A program made the position numbers and the translations under genes. A model generated the notes under the pieces. The model made no database searches. It saw only the letters and a program-made list of their open reading frames with translations, and had not been told where the DNA came from. Shown in pieces: positions 1-8,354 of a stretch of DNA of 13,038 nucleotides; the stretch's first letter is position 1, and every line of letters begins with the position of its first letter. The DNA is from DASPXY01 sp038227745 (GTDB taxonomy: Bacteria > Planctomycetota > Planctomycetia > Gemmatales > Gemmataceae): the NCBI GenBank assembly GCA_038227745.1, contig JBBRPS010000222.1, positions 1-13,038 on the forward strand, written 5' to 3'.

Positions 1-33
1 CGACTCTCCGCTACACCCGAACGCAAACCGCTC

Positions 34-92
34 TAGCCGCGAGCCTGCGGCGAGCGCGGGCGTCTCCCGCGCTCGCCGGAGGCTCGCTGCTA
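34..92. repeat. Hairpin repeat, copy 1, upstream of the VWA lipoprotein gene
   Basis: Two 27-base arms (34-60 and 66-92) are reverse complements with two mismatches, separated by a 5-base loop. The outer ends read TAGCCGCGAGCCT on the left and AGGCTCGCTGCTA on the right. These also form the ends of the hairpin at 1562-1620, so both are copies of one dispersed repeat. It ends 22 bases before the ribosome binding site of the gene at 127. It could end transcription from upstream or be a passive genomic repeat; no T-run follows it. Confidence 0.8.
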
Positions 93-114
93 AACGAGCG
101 AGCCTTGACCATAT

Positions 115-121
115 AAGGAGG
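115..121 (+). promoter_or_regulatory. Shine-Dalgarno site of the VWA lipoprotein gene
   Basis: AAGGAGG lies 5 bases before the ATG at 127. It is the strongest ribosome binding site in the window and fixes the start, which is also the first residue of a clear signal peptide. Confidence 0.85.
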
Positions 122-126
122 CGACG

Positions 127-1512
127 ATGCGCGGCTTGAGTCTCGTTCTCGTCCTCGCGTTCATGGCGGGGATTACGTCCAGCGGCTGTGCCAAGAAAAT
201 GGAGGAAGCGCCGGAGGCTGCGGCAAGGGCCAGCCGAGACAAGGCGTCAGTCCGTGATGGTTCTGCCAAGAGTCCCCCCGGAGTCGAGCGGCCGGACGGC
301 CCGGGGAAGCGCCGGGACAAGCCGGACTCGCGCGAGGGCGCCGAGGAGGCGATGATCGCGAAGGGCGGCCCTGAAGCCCCAAAGCCACCCCCGATCATGA
401 AGAAACAGCAGAAGAGCGAGCCGGACGCGGGTGTCCTCACCGCGGGCAGCTTCGACGATAATCTCTTCCCCGGCCCCTACCGCACCTTCGCCAAGAAGCT
501 CAGCCGCAACCAGGCGTCCGGCGACCTGCCGAGCCTCTTCCTCGGCCACCGCCTCGTCGTCACGGTCAAGAACGGCGACGGCCGCCCGGTCGGCAACGCC
601 CGCCTGACGGTCCGCCCGGCCGACGGCGGCAACGGCGTGACGCTCCGCACGCGCACCGACGGCCGCGCCGTGTTCCTGTCCTCGTGGGACCAGGTGCCGG
701 CGGACGGCGACCTCCTTCTCATCGTGACGCCGCCCGACGGCTCCCGCCCGGTGGAGCAGCGCGTGGCGCGCGACCGGAACGAATGCGAGATCAAGCTGCC
801 CGGGGTCGCGGCGCCGCTGCCACTCCACCTGGATCTCGCCCTGGTGCTGGACACGACCGGCAGCATGGGCGACGAGCTGGAGTACCTCAAGAACGAGATC
901 CGCAGTATCGTCACCGCGGTCAACAAGCAGTTCCCCAACGTCCACCAGCGTTACTCGCTCGTGCTCTACCGCGACGAGGGCGACGAGTACGTGACGCGCG
1001 CCTTCCCGTTCACCGCCTCGCTGCCGACGTTCCGCGACCAGCTGCGCGCCCAGAAAGCCGCAGGCGGCGATTATCCCGAGGCGATGCACAAGGGCCTGGA
1101 GGAGGCAGTCAAGCTCGACTGGCTGGATGAGCACACGGCGCGCGTGCTGTTCCTGATCGCCGACGCCCCGCCCCACGCCCAGGACATGCGTCGGACCTTC
1201 AGCGCCCTCGACGCGCTGCGCAAGAAGGGCGTCGCCGTCTACCCGGTGGCCGCCAGCGGCGCCGACGACGCCTGCGAGTTCGTGATGCGCACGGGGGCGC
1301 TGCTGACGGGCGGGCAGTACCTGTTCCTGACGGACGACTCGGGCGTCGGCAACGCGCACGCGGAGCCGCACATCCCGCATTACCATGTGGAGCGTTTGAA
1401 CGATTTGATGGTGCGGGTGATCGCGAGCGAGTTGGCCGGGCGGCGCATCGAGCCGGCGCGCGACCGAATCGTGCGGACGGTAGGGCGGCCGCTGCAGGTC
1501 GGCGCGAAGTAA
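127..1512 (+). CDS. Lipoprotein with carboxypeptidase-regulatory-like and VWA domains
   Basis: This 461-residue protein is probably exported and lipid-anchored. Residues 1-20 form a hydrophobic signal peptide ending in SSG before Cys21, a plausible lipobox although its -3 residue is Ser rather than Leu. Alanine at +2 gives no inner-membrane retention signal by the usual rule. Residues 22-105 are a charged, Pro/Lys-rich linker. Residues about 138-225 look like a beta-sandwich of the carboxypeptidase-regulatory type (VTVKNGDGRPVGNARLTV). Residues about 235-440 are a VWA domain with the metal-site motif DTTGSM starting at Asp242, then YRDEGDEYVTR, GGDYPEAM and FLIADAPPH. The MIDAS is the DxTxS variant. 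VWA domains bind protein partners through a divalent metal. The gene converges on the kinase gene, and a hairpin repeat lies between them. Its partner is unknown. Link to the minus-strand cluster is by proximity only. Confidence 0.88.
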   Translation: MRGLSLVLVLAFMAGITSSGCAKKMEEAPEAAARASRDKASVRDGSAKSPPGVERPDGPGKRRDKPDSREGAEEAMIAKGGPEAPKPPPIMKKQQKSEPDAGVLTAGSFDDNLFPGPYRTFAKKLSRNQASGDLPSLFLGHRLVVTVKNGDGRPVGNARLTVRPADGGNGVTLRTRTDGRAVFLSSWDQVPADGDLLLIVTPPDGSRPVEQRVARDRNECEIKLPGVAAPLPLHLDLALVLDTTGSMGDELEYLKNEIRSIVTAVNKQFPNVHQRYSLVLYRDEGDEYVTRAFPFTASLPTFRDQLRAQKAAGGDYPEAMHKGLEEAVKLDWLDEHTARVLFLIADAPPHAQDMRRTFSALDALRKKGVAVYPVAASGADDACEFVMRTGALLTGGQYLFLTDDSGVGNAHAEPHIPHYHVERLNDLMVRVIASELAGRRIEPARDRIVRTVGRPLQVGAK

Positions 1513-1518
1513 AGCGAT

Positions 1519-1532
1519 GGGGGGGGGGGGGG
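1519..1532 (+). repeat. Homopolymer of 14 G
   Basis: A run of 14 consecutive G starts 7 bases after the stop codon of the VWA lipoprotein gene. Such tracts slip during replication and sequencing, so the exact length is uncertain. It lies outside both flanking genes and cannot shift a reading frame here. Confidence 0.9.
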
Positions 1533-1561
1533 AGAGTTGGCGAGCGGCGGAAATCTGTAGC

Positions 1562-1620
1562 CGTTTAGCCGCGAGCCTCGGGGAGGAGCCTCGCGCTCGC
1601 CCGAGGCTCGCGGCTAAACG
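1562..1620. repeat. Hairpin repeat, copy 2, between convergent genes; possible bidirectional terminator
   Basis: Perfect 21-base inverted arms (1562-1582 and 1600-1620) surround a 17-base loop. It lies between the 3' ends of the VWA lipoprotein gene (1512) and the kinase gene (1649). That position and the strong stem suit a terminator for both directions. There is no T-tract, so intrinsic termination is uncertain. The arm ends match those of the hairpin at 34-92, so the plus-strand gene sits between two copies. Confidence 0.8.
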
Positions 1621-1648
1621 AACGGCCACTCATTTCTGCCGCGAGGTA

Positions 1649-3022
<1,374 letters not shown>

Positions 3023-3058
3023 ACTGCGGACCCAGTTGGCTGAAGCTTGTCCCGGATT

Positions 3059-3164
3059 CTAGAGCCGTTCACGTTTGGCTGGCGCACAGTGTAGTCCTCT
3101 CGCTCCGCGAGAGGAAAGCTCCTCTCGCGGAGCGAGAGGACTACACAAACGGGAACCGCTCTAG
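3059..3164. repeat. Nested palindromic element, MITE-like, between the 900-residue protein gene and the kinase gene
   Basis: An inner perfect 26-base inverted repeat (3089-3114 and 3121-3146, 6-base loop) sits within outer arms 3059-3076 and 3147-3164 that match at 16 of 18 positions. Each inner arm also contains its own palindrome (CCTCTCG, 5 bases, CGAGAGG), so a long stem or a cruciform is possible. Both ends carry CTAG. In the minus-strand transcript it lies after the stop at 3284 and ends 37 bases before the kinase ATG. It could be a terminator, a leader structure or a small mobile repeat. Confidence 0.8.
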
Positions 3165-3283
3165 TGTAAGTGTAGGTCAAAAAACGGCCCGAGGCGGGCA
3201 CGGGCCGGCGAGAAACGCACGAGGGCCGCCGCCCCTGGGCCGACAGGAGCGGCTGCCCTCCGGAAGCGGCGTACCCTCCTCGC

Positions 3284-5986
3284 TCAGAAGATGCTTTCCG
3301 TCTTGATGTTGACCTTCTTCTTCTGCGAAATGCCGGTGCTGGACGTCACTTCCAGGTCGTAGTTGCCGACCTGGCTGGAGATGATCCTCCAGGTGACCGG
3401 CGAGGCGCGGTTCGCCACGCCCTCCGGCACGGGTTGGGTCGCCTTCTCGCCCTCGACGAATTTGAATGAGGGGGGCAGCTTCAGGGTCAGCGTCTGGTCC
3501 TTCTGGGGCGTGCTCACCAGGGCCACGACCGTCAGTTCGCCGCCGACCTTGGTGTTGCCGCCGACCGTGAGGCCCAGCTGACCGCTGGTACTCGACGGGG
3601 CGCTCTGGCCGTAACTGAAGCCGACCTTGCGGACCTCGCCGCGCTTCATCTCGCGCTCGGCCCAGTAAAGGACGACGGCGGAGTCCTCGCCCATGGGCTG
3701 CATGGGGACGTCCCAGACTCGCGAGGCGCCGGGCCATCGGGTCAGGCTGACGCGCGTGGGCGGCTCGACCCCGCCGCCGACCTTGAAGTTGATGAACCCG
3801 ACGAGGCCTGGGTTCTTTAGGTCGGGCCGCTCCAGTACCTGAGCGAAGTCGGGGACGGGATCGGGCGCGGCGAAGTCGTGCATGCTGTCCACCAGACCCT
3901 TCAGACCCGGGACGGTGAAGGGCACGCCATCGTTGTTCCCGATCATCGTGTCGAGCATGTGGCGGAGTCCAACCTTGCGCGGGGTGGCGTCCTTGTTCTC
4001 GATCTCGTAGCGGATCAGCACAGTGTCGAGGTAGCGTTTGAACTTGTCCCCCACTTCGACCGGCTCGCCGGGGATGACCTCGATCAGCTGCGTCACCTGG
4101 ACGTTGTCGTCGAACATCCAGACCGACTTGGTGCCGCCCCAGCGGCCGCCGAGCGAGGCGGAGCGGGTGATCCACTTGCCGTTGATCGCGCCGAAGAAGC
4201 AGTCCTCGCCGTTGATCCGCACCACGGTGGTGTTGGTGCGGCCGAAGCGGTCGTAGGTCAGTTTCTTGGACTGGCCAGGCTGCTTGGGGTCGAGGGCAAC
4301 CACGCCGAACCGCATCGTCCCTTGCAGGGGCTTGCCGTGTTCGTCGTTGCTGGTGTCGTCCATGTAATACTTGACCTGCGCCGTCGGATCGACCTCGACG
4401 CCGCCACCGCGGATGACGTCCCGGAGGATGACGAGCAGCAGGATGAAGAGCAGGGCGCCCGCGGGCGTCAAGTGGACCCAGGCCGGCGCCCGCTGCTCCT
4501 CGCGCGGGCGGGTCGCGGCGACCGCGATTTGGGGGCCGGCCGGCGAGTAGGCCGTCACCCCTTGCGGGGAGACCGGCAGCGCCTGCACGGACTGGGCAGT
4601 CACGAACGGCATGCCGGGGGCCGGCTGCGCGGGCATCGCCATCACCGGCAGGGCCATCACGGGCTGCGCCATCACCGGCAGGGCCATCACGGGCTGGGCA
4701 CCGTAGGGTTGGGCACCGTAGAGTTGGGCCATGACCGGCTCAACCGTCAGCACGGCGGGCGGCGACATCGGGTAGACGGCCATGCCCGTGATCGTGAGGT
4801 TCACCGGCACGGCGAAGCGCTGGTTGCCGTTCGCCGTGATGTGGACGTTGGCCTGCAGCACCTCACCCGGACGGTTGGGGACGCTGTGGACGGTCAGGTT
4901 GACGATGGCGACCCGACCGTTGAGGGTGGTCTTGCTGACGTCGAGCCAGGGCTGGTCGGTCGTGGCGTGGGCGTAGACCGGCCGCTTCTCCTGGGTCTTG
5001 ATCTCGATGGTCGCCTGGAGCGGCTGGCCGACGTTGCCGCGCAGGCTGACCGACTTCTCGGTCACCTCGACCTTCGGCGCCGTCGCCAGCCCGAGCGCCT
5101 CGAAGAACTGCTGCACCGCGCCCAGGCCGGAGGCCGACGGGCCCTGCACGGGATAGGTCCAGCCGTTCTCCTTGAACCAGGCGGCGACGGCGCCGTGCTC
5201 GAAGAGCGGGGCGGACTCCTTGGGTTGCGCCTTGGCCTTCTCGGCGACCTGCCGCGGGCTGATCGCCCCGGCCAGCACGCCCTCGCGGAACGGCCGGACC
5301 GGCACGTCCACGCGCACGGTGATGCTCGCCTGGCCGCCATTCGACTCGACGATCAGGTGGCCTTCGAGGGGCTTGTTGCCCGCGCGCAGGTGCTGGCCGC
5401 GCACCTGGACGGCGATGGCGCCGTCGTTGCCGAACGAGAACAGCTTCTGCGCGTTGCCGGGCGCTTCGCCGAGGGTGAGCCACTTGCTGTCGGAGACGAC
5501 CGAGCCGTAGAGCAGGCGCATGCCCTTGTTGGCGAGGTGCAGCTCGAACTGGCGGTCGCTGCCGACCTCGATCCGGCCGAGGTTCAGCTCACTGGGTTCG
5601 GCGACGAGCCTGGGCTTTTGCAGCACCTGGGTGGGCAGCTTCTCGAGCAGTTGGTCGAGGCCGCGGTCCTGGTCGGGGTAGCGGGCCGCCTCCTGGGCGG
5701 CCATGGCGAGGTCGATGCGGCCGAGGCCGCCGAGGAAGCTCGCCAGGTAGCCCTGCTTGAGCAGATCGACGGCGGCGGACCAGTTCTGCTGGCAGGCCAT
5801 GGCCAGCTGGTCGAAGTTGCGGCACGCCTGCCCGGTGGGGAAGACGAACTGGCTGGGGAACGGCACCGATCCGGCGTTGACCGGGCCGCCGTTGCTCTTG
5901 TGGCCCGCCAGCGCCTGGCCATCGTAATAGCAGTAGGAGGCGTCGGCGGGGTTAACGTGCGAACACTTGCTGCAGACCTGAGACAT
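3284..5986 (-). CDS. Zinc-ribbon, single-transmembrane protein with NGW module and large C-terminal beta-rich domain
   Basis: This 900-residue protein has no function I can name. Residues 5-22 are a short zinc ribbon, CSKC then CYYD, with Asp22 in the place of a fourth Cys. Residues about 129-238 and 307-400 look like Ig-like beta domains. Between them, residues 240-306 are a module shared with the protein at 8822-10525 (PRQ, NGWTYP, VQQFFEALGL). Residues about 417-450 are Pro/Ala/Met repeats (YGAQP, PVMALPVMAQ). One transmembrane helix lies near 501-520 (LLFILLLVI). Residues about 525-890 are beta-rich (TYDRFGRTNTTVVRING, LIRYEIENKD, IGNNDGVPFTVPG), probably outside the membrane if the zinc ribbon is inside. 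I chose the ATG at 5986 because AAGGA (5994-5998) lies 7 bases upstream and the zinc ribbon follows at once; an extension upstream in frame would only translate the palindrome at 6016-6097. Likely a membrane scaffold or sensor. Confidence 0.85.
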   Translation of the reverse strand: MSQVCSKCSHVNPADASYCYYDGQALAGHKSNGGPVNAGSVPFPSQFVFPTGQACRNFDQLAMACQQNWSAAVDLLKQGYLASFLGGLGRIDLAMAAQEAARYPDQDRGLDQLLEKLPTQVLQKPRLVAEPSELNLGRIEVGSDRQFELHLANKGMRLLYGSVVSDSKWLTLGEAPGNAQKLFSFGNDGAIAVQVRGQHLRAGNKPLEGHLIVESNGGQASITVRVDVPVRPFREGVLAGAISPRQVAEKAKAQPKESAPLFEHGAVAAWFKENGWTYPVQGPSASGLGAVQQFFEALGLATAPKVEVTEKSVSLRGNVGQPLQATIEIKTQEKRPVYAHATTDQPWLDVSKTTLNGRVAIVNLTVHSVPNRPGEVLQANVHITANGNQRFAVPVNLTITGMAVYPMSPPAVLTVEPVMAQLYGAQPYGAQPVMALPVMAQPVMALPVMAMPAQPAPGMPFVTAQSVQALPVSPQGVTAYSPAGPQIAVAATRPREEQRAPAWVHLTPAGALLFILLLVILRDVIRGGGVEVDPTAQVKYYMDDTSNDEHGKPLQGTMRFGVVALDPKQPGQSKKLTYDRFGRTNTTVVRINGEDCFFGAINGKWITRSASLGGRWGGTKSVWMFDDNVQVTQLIEVIPGEPVEVGDKFKRYLDTVLIRYEIENKDATPRKVGLRHMLDTMIGNNDGVPFTVPGLKGLVDSMHDFAAPDPVPDFAQVLERPDLKNPGLVGFINFKVGGGVEPPTRVSLTRWPGASRVWDVPMQPMGEDSAVVLYWAEREMKRGEVRKVGFSYGQSAPSSTSGQLGLTVGGNTKVGGELTVVALVSTPQKDQTLTLKLPPSFKFVEGEKATQPVPEGVANRASPVTWRIISSQVGNYDLEVTSSTGISQKKKVNIKTESIF
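4611..4740. repeat. In-frame coding minisatellite
   Basis: Within the 900-residue protein gene, a 30-base unit occurs twice in perfect tandem near 4638-4696, next to a 15-base unit containing GGGCACCGTAG repeated twice near 4694-4725. The periods are multiples of three and encode PVMALPVMAQ and YGAQP repeats, so copy-number change would alter linker length without a frameshift. Confidence 0.8.
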
Positions 5987-5993
5987 GGGTCGT

Positions 5994-5998
5994 TCCTT
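5994..5998 (-). promoter_or_regulatory. Ribosome binding site that fixes the start of the 900-residue protein
   Basis: AAGGA on the minus strand lies 7 bases before the ATG at 5986. It supports this start over the longer reading frame that begins with TTG at 6103 inside the palindromic repeat. Confidence 0.65.
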
Positions 5999-6015
5999 GC
6001 CCGGCGGGACAAAGG

Positions 6016-6097
6016 AGTGGCTAGTGGTCAGTGGCGAGTGGCTGGAAAAGAGGGTTGCCCCTCTTTTCCAGCCACTCGCCACTGACCACTGGCCACT
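6016..6097. repeat. Long intercistronic inverted repeat
   Basis: Two 38-base arms (6016-6053 and 6060-6097) are reverse complements with one mismatch and a 6-base loop. In the minus-strand transcript the stem begins 6 bases after the stop codon of the zinc-ribbon/FHA gene and ends about 17 bases before the AAGGA of the next gene. The arms contain GTGGTCAGTGGCGAGTGG, a short internally repetitive sequence. It could stabilise the upstream message, attenuate transcription, or be a mobile repeat; its place between two genes favours a regulatory effect. Confidence 0.85.
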
Positions 6098-6103
6098 GAA
6101 CAA

Positions 6104-6874
6104 TTAGACGGTCACTTTCATCTGCACGGTGCCGATCTGGATGACGTCGTTGGGGCTCAGGTTGCGTTTCTGGCCCGGGTAGATGCGCGCCCGGTTGACG
6201 AAGGTGCCGTTGGCGCTGTTGAGGTCCTCGACCATCAGCGCGCCCTCCTCGAAGGTGATGAGGGCGTGCTGGCGCGAGGTCCAGATGCGGTCCGGCGGCT
6301 CCTGGTCTTCCAGGTCGATGTCCACCGGCTTCTCATCGGCGCGGCCGATGAAGTTGTGGCCCTCGTAGACCGGGAACTCCTGCTTGAGCTTCTGGCCGCG
6401 GATGACGACCAGCTTGGGCTGGGCGCCGTCGGGCAGTTTCCCGCCGGCTGCCGGGGCGGCCGGCGTCGTCGGCGCGGGGGGCGCCTCGGCGACGGGCGGA
6501 GGCATCGTCGGGGCCGGCGCCGAGGTGGGGGGAGCGGCCGGTGCGGAGGACGCCACGGCAGCGGGGGGTGGAGCCGGGATTGACGCGGGCGGCGGCGGCG
6601 CCACCGCAGCGACCGGGGGCGCGTCCATGACGGCGGCGACCGGGATGGTCGGCTCGAGGCCCATGATCGGGGCCATCGGGAAGGCCTCGACGATGGGCGC
6701 CATGGGAATCGTGTTGTCTTCCATGATGGCGGCCATCGGGACCGGCTCCGGCATCGCGGGGGGCGGCGGGGCAGGCGCCGGGGCGGACGGCACCGACGCG
6801 AGGTCCGACTTGCACTGTTCGCAGAACAGGGCCCCTTCTTCGTTGTCGAACTGGCAGAATGGACACTTCACCAT
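6104..6874 (-). CDS. Zinc-ribbon FHA-domain adaptor protein
   Basis: This 256-residue protein probably binds phosphothreonine peptides. Residues 4-21 are a complete four-Cys zinc ribbon (CPFC, then CEQC). A long Pro/Ala-rich linker fills about residues 30-150 and begins with four related repeats (VPMAAIM, IPMAPIV, FPMAPIM, IPVAAVM). Residues about 154-256 are an FHA domain with Gly177-Arg178 in FIGR, Ser200 and His203 in SRQH, and NSANGTFVN; the phospho-Thr-binding residues are all present. The ATG at 6874 was chosen because GGAGGT (6885-6890) lies 10 bases upstream and the zinc ribbon starts immediately. A longer frame to 7111 would overlap the end of the VWA gene and add a sequence of no recognisable domain. 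The kinase two genes downstream is a natural source of its ligand, by inference. No transmembrane segment is seen, so it is probably cytoplasmic. Confidence 0.88.
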   Translation of the reverse strand: MVKCPFCQFDNEEGALFCEQCKSDLASVPSAPAPAPPPPAMPEPVPMAAIMEDNTIPMAPIVEAFPMAPIMGLEPTIPVAAVMDAPPVAAVAPPPPASIPAPPPAAVASSAPAAPPTSAPAPTMPPPVAEAPPAPTTPAAPAAGGKLPDGAQPKLVVIRGQKLKQEFPVYEGHNFIGRADEKPVDIDLEDQEPPDRIWTSRQHALITFEEGALMVEDLNSANGTFVNRARIYPGQKRNLSPNDVIQIGTVQMKVTV

Positions 6875-6884
6875 AGTTGCGTAG

Positions 6885-6890
6885 ACCTCC
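6885..6890 (-). promoter_or_regulatory. Ribosome binding site that fixes the start of the zinc-ribbon FHA gene
   Basis: GGAGGT on the minus strand, 10 bases before the ATG at 6874, supports the short start over a longer frame that would begin inside the VWA gene. Confidence 0.65.
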
Positions 6891-7070
6891 AACGTGGTAT
6901 CCCCAAGGCGACGGCTGTCAGCCCTGTTGCTTGGGCGACTTTTTCTCCAGCCCGGGCCGGCGGGGGCGACCCGGAACGACACGTCGGCCAACGGTCCAGG
7001 GAGCAGGCCCCGGGAGATATTACTCCGAGGCCTAACGCCCCTGGGGTGGCCGTGAAACGTCCTCCTGATC

Positions 7071-8354
7071 TCACCCGGCCGTCGGCGACTGTTCGACGTC
7101 GCGGGCGACATCGTCCATCGCCAGCTGCGTCTTCTTGGAGACGCGGCCGCCGGCGTTCAGCTCCTGCAGCACCTGCTTGGCGAGCATGGTCTTCTTGGCG
7201 GCGCGGGGCCCCATCATGTTGCCCTTCTGCTCGATCTGCTGGGCGACCTTCTGCGCCTCCTCCTTATTCTCCGTCAGAATGGCCTTCTGCAGGTCCTTGT
7301 TCAGCTCGAAGATCTGCACCTCGTCGATGTGCTTCATGACCTCGGCGTTGACGTAGCCGTGCCCCTTCTCGGTGTACTCCATCTCGATGGGCACCATGCC
7401 GGTCGATTCGCGCTTGCCGCTGCCGACATCGTAGGTGACTTCGAGCTGGGCGATGACGTACTTGCCGTCGGCGCGCTTCGGCAGGCTCATGTCGAGGATG
7501 TAGCGGGAGGTCTGGTCGTGCTGGAGCGTGCCGAGCTTGGCGACCATGTGTCGCTCTTCCGGCTCCTCCATCTTCAGTTCCTTGATTTCCGGCACCACCA
7601 TGCGGACGCGCTTCAGCTTGATTTCCTTCATCGGCCGGATGTGCATTTCGACGTCGGTGAAGCCGGCGGCGGCGAGCGCCTGGAACTCCTCGACGAAGAT
7701 GCGCTCGGTCTCTTCCTTCTTGTTGACGTCGATGTAGTACCACTTGCCCTCGCTGAGCTTGGCGAGGTCCTTGATGAGGGCCGACTTCCAGTCGATGCCG
7801 ACGCCCATGAGGGTGAGGTGGATCTTCTTCTGGGCGGCCTGCTGGGCGATGACGCGGCAGTTCTGCTCGCCGGAGGTCTCACCGTCGGTCAGCACGAGGA
7901 GCTGCGAGAGGCGGCCGGCGCCGGCGGACTTCTCGACCGCGCTCAGGGCCAGGGCCATGCCCTCGTCCATGGCGGTGCCGCCCGGATCGACCTCGTACAT
8001 GTCAATCTTGCGGATGACGTCCTCGATCTTGGCCTTGTCGGAGAGCGGGGTGGAGGGCAGGAGGACCATGGCGTTGTGGGCGAAGGCGACGACGGCCATG
8101 GTGTCGTCGGGCTTGAGGGTCTGGATGGCGTTGACGGCGGCGTCCTGGACGCGCTGGAGGCGGCTGACGCCCGTGCCGTCTTCCTCGTACATGGAGCCGC
8201 TGACGTCGATGACCAGGGCCAGGTTGAGGCCCATGGGCTGGGAGGCCCCGCCGCCGCTGGGGATCAGCTTGAGCAGGGCGTAGGTGGCGGCGGTCTCGCC
8301 GAGGACCGCAATGCTCTTGCGGTGCATCATGCGTTCAATGTGAATCTTGGCCAT
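7071..8354 (-). CDS. VWA-domain protein, probably cytoplasmic
   Basis: This 427-residue protein has no signal peptide or transmembrane helix. Residues about 42-210 form a VWA domain with a full MIDAS: DVSGSM (Asp50, Ser52, Ser54), Thr127 in GGTAMD and Asp157 in LTDGE. This site binds a divalent metal and usually a protein partner. Residues about 215-340 are predicted beta-rich (DVEMHIRPMKEIKLKRVRM, IAQLEVTYDVGSG) and may form a companion sandwich. Residues about 345-427 are helical and charged, with many Gln, Glu and Lys. Its order of domains resembles VWA proteins found beside FHA and kinase genes in cyanobacteria and planctomycetes, from general family knowledge. GAGG lies about 10 bases before the ATG. 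It stands 196 bases upstream of the zinc-ribbon FHA gene, with no strong hairpin between them, so those two may be co-transcribed. Confidence 0.92.
   Translation of the reverse strand: MAKIHIERMMHRKSIAVLGETAATYALLKLIPSGGGASQPMGLNLALVIDVSGSMYEEDGTGVSRLQRVQDAAVNAIQTLKPDDTMAVVAFAHNAMVLLPSTPLSDKAKIEDVIRKIDMYEVDPGGTAMDEGMALALSAVEKSAGAGRLSQLLVLTDGETSGEQNCRVIAQQAAQKKIHLTLMGVGIDWKSALIKDLAKLSEGKWYYIDVNKKEETERIFVEEFQALAAAGFTDVEMHIRPMKEIKLKRVRMVVPEIKELKMEEPEERHMVAKLGTLQHDQTSRYILDMSLPKRADGKYVIAQLEVTYDVGSGKRESTGMVPIEMEYTEKGHGYVNAEVMKHIDEVQIFELNKDLQKAILTENKEEAQKVAQQIEQKGNMMGPRAAKKTMLAKQVLQELNAGGRVSKKTQLAMDDVARDVEQSPTAG

Noticed and set aside
247..1629. Minus-strand open frame (460 codons) opposite the VWA lipoprotein gene
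   Set aside because: The plus strand has a signal peptide, a strong ribosome site and VWA motifs; the minus frame has none and runs through the hairpin repeat.
3878..6085. Long plus-strand open frame (735 codons) opposite the 900-residue protein gene
   Set aside because: It lies antisense to a gene with clear domains, is dominated by Arg, Asp, His, Leu and Val from GC-biased codons, and has no motif or ribosome site.
5987..6103. N-terminal extension of the 900-residue protein to a TTG at 6103
   Set aside because: It would translate the inverted repeat, and ATG 5986 has a ribosome site and starts directly at the zinc ribbon.
6875..7111. N-terminal extension of the zinc-ribbon FHA protein to an ATG at 7111
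   Set aside because: It overlaps the end of the VWA gene and is Arg/Pro-rich with no domain; ATG 6874 has GGAGGT upstream.
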